Shown here piece after piece: positions 59,201 through 64,000 of a stretch of DNA of 64,000 nucleotides. Numbering within the stretch: position 1 is the first letter of the stretch; each line of letters starts with the position of its first letter. Under the pieces are notes generated by a model. It ran no database searches and had not been told where the DNA came from. It was given only the letters and a program-made list of their open reading frames with translations. This DNA comes from Anolis sagrei (Eukaryota; Chordata; Lepidosauria; Squamata; Anolidae): positions 88,361,891 to 88,425,890 of the forward strand of contig NC_090022.1 in the NCBI RefSeq assembly GCF_037176765.1. Direction: 5' to 3'. The translations under genes and the position numbers were made by a program.

Positions 59201-61234
59201 TTGTGAATCACTACCAAAACGGTATCACAGGTTATGCCCACATGAATCAAAGACAATTTAACAAAAGAACAAAATATGATCACAACTTTGCAACTCAGCT
59301 GACACTATTATACCCTTGACTATCGTTGCGTAGAGATCTTCCAGGGATACTGTACTGATTTTTGAAAAATACTGTAGAAATTGTTATTATAAACATTTTA
59401 AGAAGAAGCAAAGCACAAGATATTCATATTTATTATGGCTGGCAATTCCACTTTTCTGGGACTATGAAACCCATGAAATGAATGGAGATTATTTCTGAAT
59501 AGCCACACATAGGACCACATTGTGCCATTTGTATTGTGTGATTGTTAACCTGGGTGTGGCTACTTATTCTTCTGAAAACTTTAAAGATTTTTTTTAATAA
59601 ACAGAAAAGCCTAAATCCTGTGGTTAGTCCCAACTAGAGTAGATTATAGAGTCAATGACCATATATTATTTGTATTCCATTGATTCAATGAGTCTACTGT
59701 AGTCAGAATTGACAATGGGATTCATGTCTATATTTTTCAAACAAATTGTCATTTATTTATTTTTACTAAGGCGAGAAGACAGAGGAGGTGCAAGTCTGTC
59801 TGGAAAGAAACCTTTTGGTCTGGGACTGTTTCCATTAATCCCCCTAAAGCGTGTGTGGTTTATTGCGTGCCTTCAAGTTATTCCAACCTGTGGTGACCCA
59901 ATCACAAGGTTTCTGGTTGTTTTGTTTTGGCAAGATTCGTTCAGCCAGGTTTTGCCATTGCTTTCTTCTGAGGCTGAGAGAGTATTCCCAAGGTTACCCA
60001 GTGGGTTTCCATGACCAAGGAAGGATTCGAATCTGAATCCTGGTCTTCAGAACTGTAGCCTAATACTCAAACCACTACACCAGGCTGAATCTCCTAAAAT
60101 AGAGAAGCAACTTCTATTTCCCTAACAGAGAAGGGAAAGCCAACATAGGATAGTACTTGGACTTATTTATTTATTTCATATCAAATGCACTTGGACTGTT
60201 GACCTAGGATTGAGGAGAACTAGGTTCAAATTCTTGCTCATCTTAAAGATCTCAGTGGATAGGTTAATATTATTTTTGTGAGGATAGAAAAAGGAAATAA
60301 CTTTGCCTGACATCCTAACTTCTGTAGACAAAGAGCAGGAGAAACATGCAGCAAAAAATAAATTTGCATTTAATTAGAATGCATTTTGATGTATTGTCTG
60401 CCCCCCCCCCCCCCCCATTACTTAGCACTGGAAGCAGAAACCAAGGTATAGTCCTGACGCAAGGTAAACTCTGGGTCTAGTTACACATGCCAAGGTTGAA
60501 TATATGATCATTATATACATCAGTTATTACTCAAGCAGTCTGTCAATAGGAAAAAGTGTACTCAATCCACTTACCACTCCTAAGCTTATAGTGTGTAGAA
60601 AGTTGAAGCGCGCTCTCTGGACAATTCCAGCGTTCCCAGGCAAACTGGAATTTACATTCTTCAATCCCAAGATGAGCACCAGCAGCCACACTAGTAGAGT
60701 ATGTCAAATACGCCTTTTGTAGACCAAAATAAAATTAAAAAGCATTTATTTTCCCCAGAAATCACGACATACCTTGGAACACCATTTATACCCAGCTACC
60801 CATATTCCACAGAGTTGTGGAGGCATCAGAACACTTACAAGCATATTGATAGACACACTTAACCATGATAGCATATTACATCAAAAGCAGAAGTTTAGAG
60901 AAGTCACTTTTGTGGATAACTTCCAGAATCCCTCAGCCAGCATGACCACAAAGTTTTTTAAAAACTGTAGTGAAAAGTTATTAAAACACCCAAGAAAGCA
61001 ATGAAGGAAATAATTACCTTGGGTCCTGTCATGAGAAAGTTGTTCACAGACCTGAAGGAGAGGGAAGAAAATGCAATAAAATACCTGGCAGGATAGCATA
61101 CTTAAAAAAACAACAATAACAACACACCATCAGGATTGGTGGCAAAGAGGCTTGAACTCCTACCATGCTGAAGTGTTGAAAATGCCGCTGTATATCCCAA
61201 TAGTGATAAGGATGATAAAGATGCTTCCCTTCAT
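55486..61234 (-). CDS. WNT8A: WNT8A, secreted Wnt ligand
   Basis: Six coding exons on the minus strand (61234-61164, 61051-61018, 60713-60575, 57721-57596, 57272-57130, 56028-55486) join in frame to 351 residues, the same as human. Residues 1-22 are a hydrophobic signal peptide ([19 protein letters not shown]), and mature sequence begins near [12 protein letters not shown]. Wnt landmarks follow: [40 protein letters not shown], and [14 protein letters not shown] with the lipid-accepting Ser near residue 187. The Cys-rich C-terminus contains [15 protein letters not shown]. The family binds Frizzled/LRP receptors and activates beta-catenin signalling in early mesoderm and posterior patterning. 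Exon 61051-61018 is only 34 nt. The last exon encodes more than half of the protein. WNT8B is the paralogue; the match and the NME5 neighbour favour WNT8A. Confidence 0.97.
56240..56700 (-). mobile_element. L2-like LINE 3' end with TAT repeat
   Basis: On the minus strand '[16 protein letters not shown]' and '[17 protein letters not shown]' are the L2-type reverse-transcriptase C-terminus. The 3' end 'ctgagtccctttggggagag' is followed by a trinucleotide (ATA) run at 56246-56281. It lies in WNT8A intron 5. Confidence 0.7.
57845..57925 (-). repeat. SINE family A fragment
   Basis: 'ctcgtgtcaggagtgacttg' and 'gcaaggatgttgcccagggg' match 4951-5060. Only the 3' half is left. WNT8A intron 3. Confidence 0.65.
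58183..58395 (+). repeat. 5S-rRNA-derived SINE
   Basis: 'cctgtctaatcttgtcagct', 'ctggttagtacttgaatgga' and 'tgctgtaggctatattttag' align to 5S rRNA and its 3' end. The tail 'ataagtcgacaggagacttg' is well kept. WNT8A intron 3. Confidence 0.78.
58683..59018 (-). repeat. Sauria-type tRNA SINE with 10-bp target duplication
   Basis: On the minus strand it starts 'gagcccctggtggcacagtg' with an A-box, has a B-box 'ggttcgaatc', and ends 'aagactggacttaatgtcag', the BovB-like 3' end of Sauria SINEs. The perfect direct repeat TAAAGGACTA flanks it (58673-58682 and 59019-59028). WNT8A intron 3. Confidence 0.88.
59865..60085 (-). repeat. tRNA-derived SINE (family C), nearly full length
   Basis: 'tgcgtgccttcaagttattc' at the tail, 'ttctgaggctgagagagtat' centrally, and 'aggattcgaatctgaatcct' with 'actcaaaccactacaccagg' at the tRNA-like head. 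WNT8A intron 3. Confidence 0.7.
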
Positions 61235-61506
61235 AGTGAATTTGTCTTCCACTAACTGGCTTCAGAGTCTCTCTGCTCCACATACACACAGGCAAACAGA
61301 CTAAATGGTTTCCCCAAAAACAAAGAGAACTAGACTCTCTGCAAAAAAAAAGGCAGACAATCTTGGCAAAAAAATAAAAAAAAGAAGTCTTATGTCACTT
61401 TGGAGGACCATAAATGTATTCTGGCAGCATCTTCTCATGAGCCAGAGATCCCACTTCGCTGGATACCCAACCAAATACAGACAGTTGAAGTAGCACCCAT
61501 CTCAGT

Positions 61507-61514
61507 TATTTATA
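61507..61514 (-). promoter_or_regulatory. WNT8A: Candidate WNT8A TATA box
   Basis: TATAAATA on the minus strand lies about 270 bp upstream of the start codon. It predicts a start site near 61480 and a 5' UTR of about 245 nt with no intron. No CpG island is present, which is usual for a tightly regulated developmental gene. Confidence 0.5.
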
Positions 61515-61795
61515 AGGTGGGCTCCTGAACAGCAGGAAACCCTATTCATTTCACACCCAATGATGAAAGGGCTTCTGATCCAATGGCTGACAAGATAGCC
61601 AAAGGAAACCGCCTGATGGTGCACTTCAAAAGGGAAGGAGTCCTCCGCCATCTGAATTTCTATAGGGAACCCTAAGAAGCGCAAACTTGCCTAACAATAG
61701 AGAACTTTTAATTCTATTAAGGGAGTGCTTTGCTTTTAGAGGAGGTGCACTTGCTTTCTCCTGGAAAGCAAACAAACACCCAAGCCTTCATCAAG

Positions 61796-61821
61796 GTCTC
61801 TCTCTCTCTCTCTCTCTCTCC
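61796..61821. repeat. CT dinucleotide microsatellite
   Basis: An almost pure CT run about 300 bp upstream of the candidate WNT8A TATA box. Confidence 0.9.
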
Positions 61822-62055
61822 ACTAAGGCTTTTCTGGCACTCCCTGGCTATCAGGCAGAAATGTTGGCAATCAGGGAGGAATATGCCAGGCTTAAACTCT
61901 TCATGTCATTCAAGAGCCACTGGCTGTTGGGAGAGATTGCAGGGAGATTGGGCAATCAAGCTGAGATCTCTCCTCCCTTGGGGAGAAAGAAGGGGGCAGC
62001 CGAATCTGACCTGCCTGGTGCACTGAGAACATATGAGAGAATAGATAAACAACAG

Positions 62056-62241
62056 TGGGTGCCTGTACATTAGAATTAATGCAGCCAGACAGTATTTTAA
62101 CCACCATGGGATTTGTAGTTTTACATGATCTTTAGTTGTCTCTACCAAAGAGTGCTGGTGGCTCACCAAACTACAACTCCCAGGATTCCTTAGCGTTGAG
62201 CTAGGGCAGCACTGTGTCACTTCTACAGTGTAGATGTACCC
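62056..62241. mobile_element. Fold-back MITE (family B)
   Basis: 'tgggtgcctgtacattagaa' pairs with 'ttctacagtgtagatgtacc', with inner arms around 'gggatttgtagttttac' and 'aaactacaactccc'. Confidence 0.65.
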
Positions 62242-62504
62242 AGTGTCAGCTGAGTTTCTGGGAAGAGGGATTTGCCCTGTGTTTGTACTTGCTTTGATTT
62301 AAATACTATTTCCATGTTATTTCTATCTCTGCATTGTTAACTGCGGTATATCTGTATGCTATAACTGTCCTGAGATGATCGTGAAGACCTGAATGTGCAA
62401 GGAAAAAATGAGCATGTTATTTTGCCTGGTGGTATAGTGCAGTGGTTTGAACATTGGTACTCAATGCAGCCCACAGCAAGTTTGTTTAATGTACAAATAA
62501 AAAT

Positions 62505-63158
62505 TGTTGTTCATTAGTTCAGTTGTCTCCGACTCTTCGTGACCTCATGGACCAGCCCACGCCAGAGCTCCCTGTCGGCCATCACCACCCCCAGCTCCTT
62601 CAAGGTCAGTCCAGTCACTTCAAGGATGCCATCCATCCATCTTGCCCTTGGTCGGCCCCTCTTCCTTTTACCTTCCACTTTCCCCAGCATAATTGTCTTC
62701 TCTAGGCTTTGCTGTCTCCTCATGATGTGGCCAAAGTACTTCAACTTTGTCTCTCGTATCCTTCCCTCCAATGAGCAGCCGGGCTTTATTTCCTGGAGAA
62801 TGGACTGGTTGGATCTTCTCGCAGTCCAAGGCACTCTCAGAACTTTCCTCCAGCACCACAGTTCAAAAGCATCTATCTTCCTTTGCTCAGCCTTCCCTAA
62901 GGTCCAGCTTTCACATCCATAGGTTACTACAGGGAATACCATGGCTTTGACTAGGCAGATCTTTGTTGCCAGTCTGATGTCTCTACTCTTCACTATTTTA
63001 TCGAGATTGGACATTGCTCTCCTCCCAAGAAGTAAGCATCTTCTGATTTCCTGGCCACAGTCTGCATCTGCAGTAATCTTTGCACCTAGAAATACAATGC
63101 CTGGGGAAGGCAATGGCAAACCACCCCAGTATCCTTGCCAAGAAAACTAAATGGACCA
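62505..63158 (-). mobile_element. BovB (RTE) LINE, 5' truncated, with 14-bp target duplication
   Basis: The minus strand has a 201-codon open frame (63119-62514) encoding the BovB reverse-transcriptase C-terminus: FLGAKITADADCGQEIRR, MVFPVVTYGCESWT, IDAFELWCWRKVLRVPW and YFGHIMRR. The perfect direct repeat GTACAAATAAAAAT flanks it (62491-62504 and 63159-63172). The long frame and perfect repeat indicate a recent insertion. BovB is known to have moved horizontally between squamates and ruminants. Confidence 0.92.
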
Positions 63159-63172
63159 GTACAAATAAAAAT

Positions 63173-64000
63173 GCACAGTAGCAATTTCCAAAAAGTTAAA
63201 AACATTGTCTATAAAAAGCACTGGACTACAGCTCCTATCATCTACCAACAGCATGGTTATAGCAGAGTTGGTGCCCAATCCCATTGGATTGGGAAGGGTG
63301 GCAGCCAATAAGTGTACAGTATCCCAAATTGGAAAAGCAGTACATTGTAACTGTCCCAAATAAGCTCTATCCACTAGCCTTCACCCTGTGTAGCATGGAA
63401 CCCTTGGTAATTCACATTCAAAAATGTAAGACAAAAGTAACAATCTTTATATCTCCAACATAAGTAAAAAATAACTGTATTTATAGACCTCGCAATGAAT
63501 TATTCTTTTAAGTGTCCATTTTCTGTGCCTATGAAAGGGGGCAACATAGAAGCGACTTGAGAAATTGCAAGTCGATTTTGGTGGGAGAGAATTGGCTGTC
63601 TGCAAGGACATTGCCCAGGGGACACCTAGATGTTTTATCAGCCTGTGGGAGGCTTCTCTCAAGTCCTGGGGGCACCACTGGGAATTGAAGAAGCTTAGAG
63701 CACAAGCCCATACATGTTTCGTCAGGAATAAAGTATAGTGCAATCATCAGTTGGGCTAACCTTCACATAGGTATGGATAATATTGCAGCATCAATTTGTC
63801 TGAGAATGACACCTTAGAAAAATTGGCAATAATCTGGTTTTCTGGAGTAGTATTTTGGAGCCTAAAGTTCTTTTTTTGACTAAACATGCCAGTGTTCCAT
63901 GTTTTAACTTGCTACTGAATTAGCATAATATAAACATTATAAATCTGTTCTTCTGCTTGGGCAGTTGGGAGTTTTGTTTGTGATTAAGTGAGTGCCTGTT
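63173..64000. other. Right flank
   Basis: Contains a SINE family A fragment (63545-63685, minus strand, 'agcgacttgagaaattgcaa' then 'aaggacattgcccaggggac'). No exon of a further gene was recognised. Confidence 0.5.

Noticed and set aside
61687-62073. 128-codon frame upstream of WNT8A
   Set aside because: Runs through the CT microsatellite (Leu-Ser repeats) and into a MITE; no protein features.
62514-63119. 201-codon open frame as a host gene
   Set aside because: It is the BovB C-terminus inside an element with a target duplication.

Overview
The window is nuclear DNA of a squamate reptile, most likely a lizard. Four intron-containing vertebrate genes translate exon by exon into proteins very close to human PHYKPL, HNRNPAB, NME5 and WNT8A. 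The DNA between them is packed with repeats typical of squamates: BovB/RTE and CR1 LINEs, tRNA-derived and 5S-rRNA-derived SINEs, Penelope-like elements with a GIY-YIG domain, hAT and fold-back MITEs. Nothing prokaryotic (operons, CRISPR, IS elements) is present.

Layout. 2.3-10.85 kb: PHYKPL (+), lacking only its first coding exon, which is probably to the left of the window. 14.07-22.03 kb: HNRNPAB (-), complete, with a CpG-island promoter that carries TATA and CCAAT boxes. 22.3-27.2 kb: repeat-rich intergenic DNA that also holds one well-formed but unassigned minus-strand exon (25006-25084) with a possible terminal exon. 27.2-39.5 kb: NME5 (+), with a perfect RFX X-box palindrome at its presumed promoter. 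39.5-55.4 kb: gene desert with CR1, Penelope-like, 5S-SINE and hAT relics. 55.49-61.5 kb: WNT8A (-), complete. 61.5-64 kb: upstream DNA with a BovB copy flanked by a 14-bp target duplication.

The genes form two convergent pairs, PHYKPL> <HNRNPAB and NME5> <WNT8A. From general knowledge of the human map, each pair is also neighbouring and convergent in human, but the pairs lie far apart on chromosome 5 (5q35.3 and 5q31.2). The junction here therefore joins two blocks that are separated in human. The genes do not form one pathway: PHYKPL is a lysine-catabolic phospho-lyase, HNRNPAB an RNA-binding protein, NME5 a ciliary radial-spoke-type protein and WNT8A a secreted morphogen.

No wholly new biological system was found. 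The observations most worth following are the orphan minus-strand exon near 25 kb, the RFX motif at NME5 and a second one inside a probable solo LTR in NME5 intron 1, a GC-AG intron in PHYKPL, an enlarged acidic N-terminus in HNRNPAB, and several transposon insertions whose target duplications can be read directly. All boundaries were read by eye; repeat family names rest on recognisable motifs, not on database searches.
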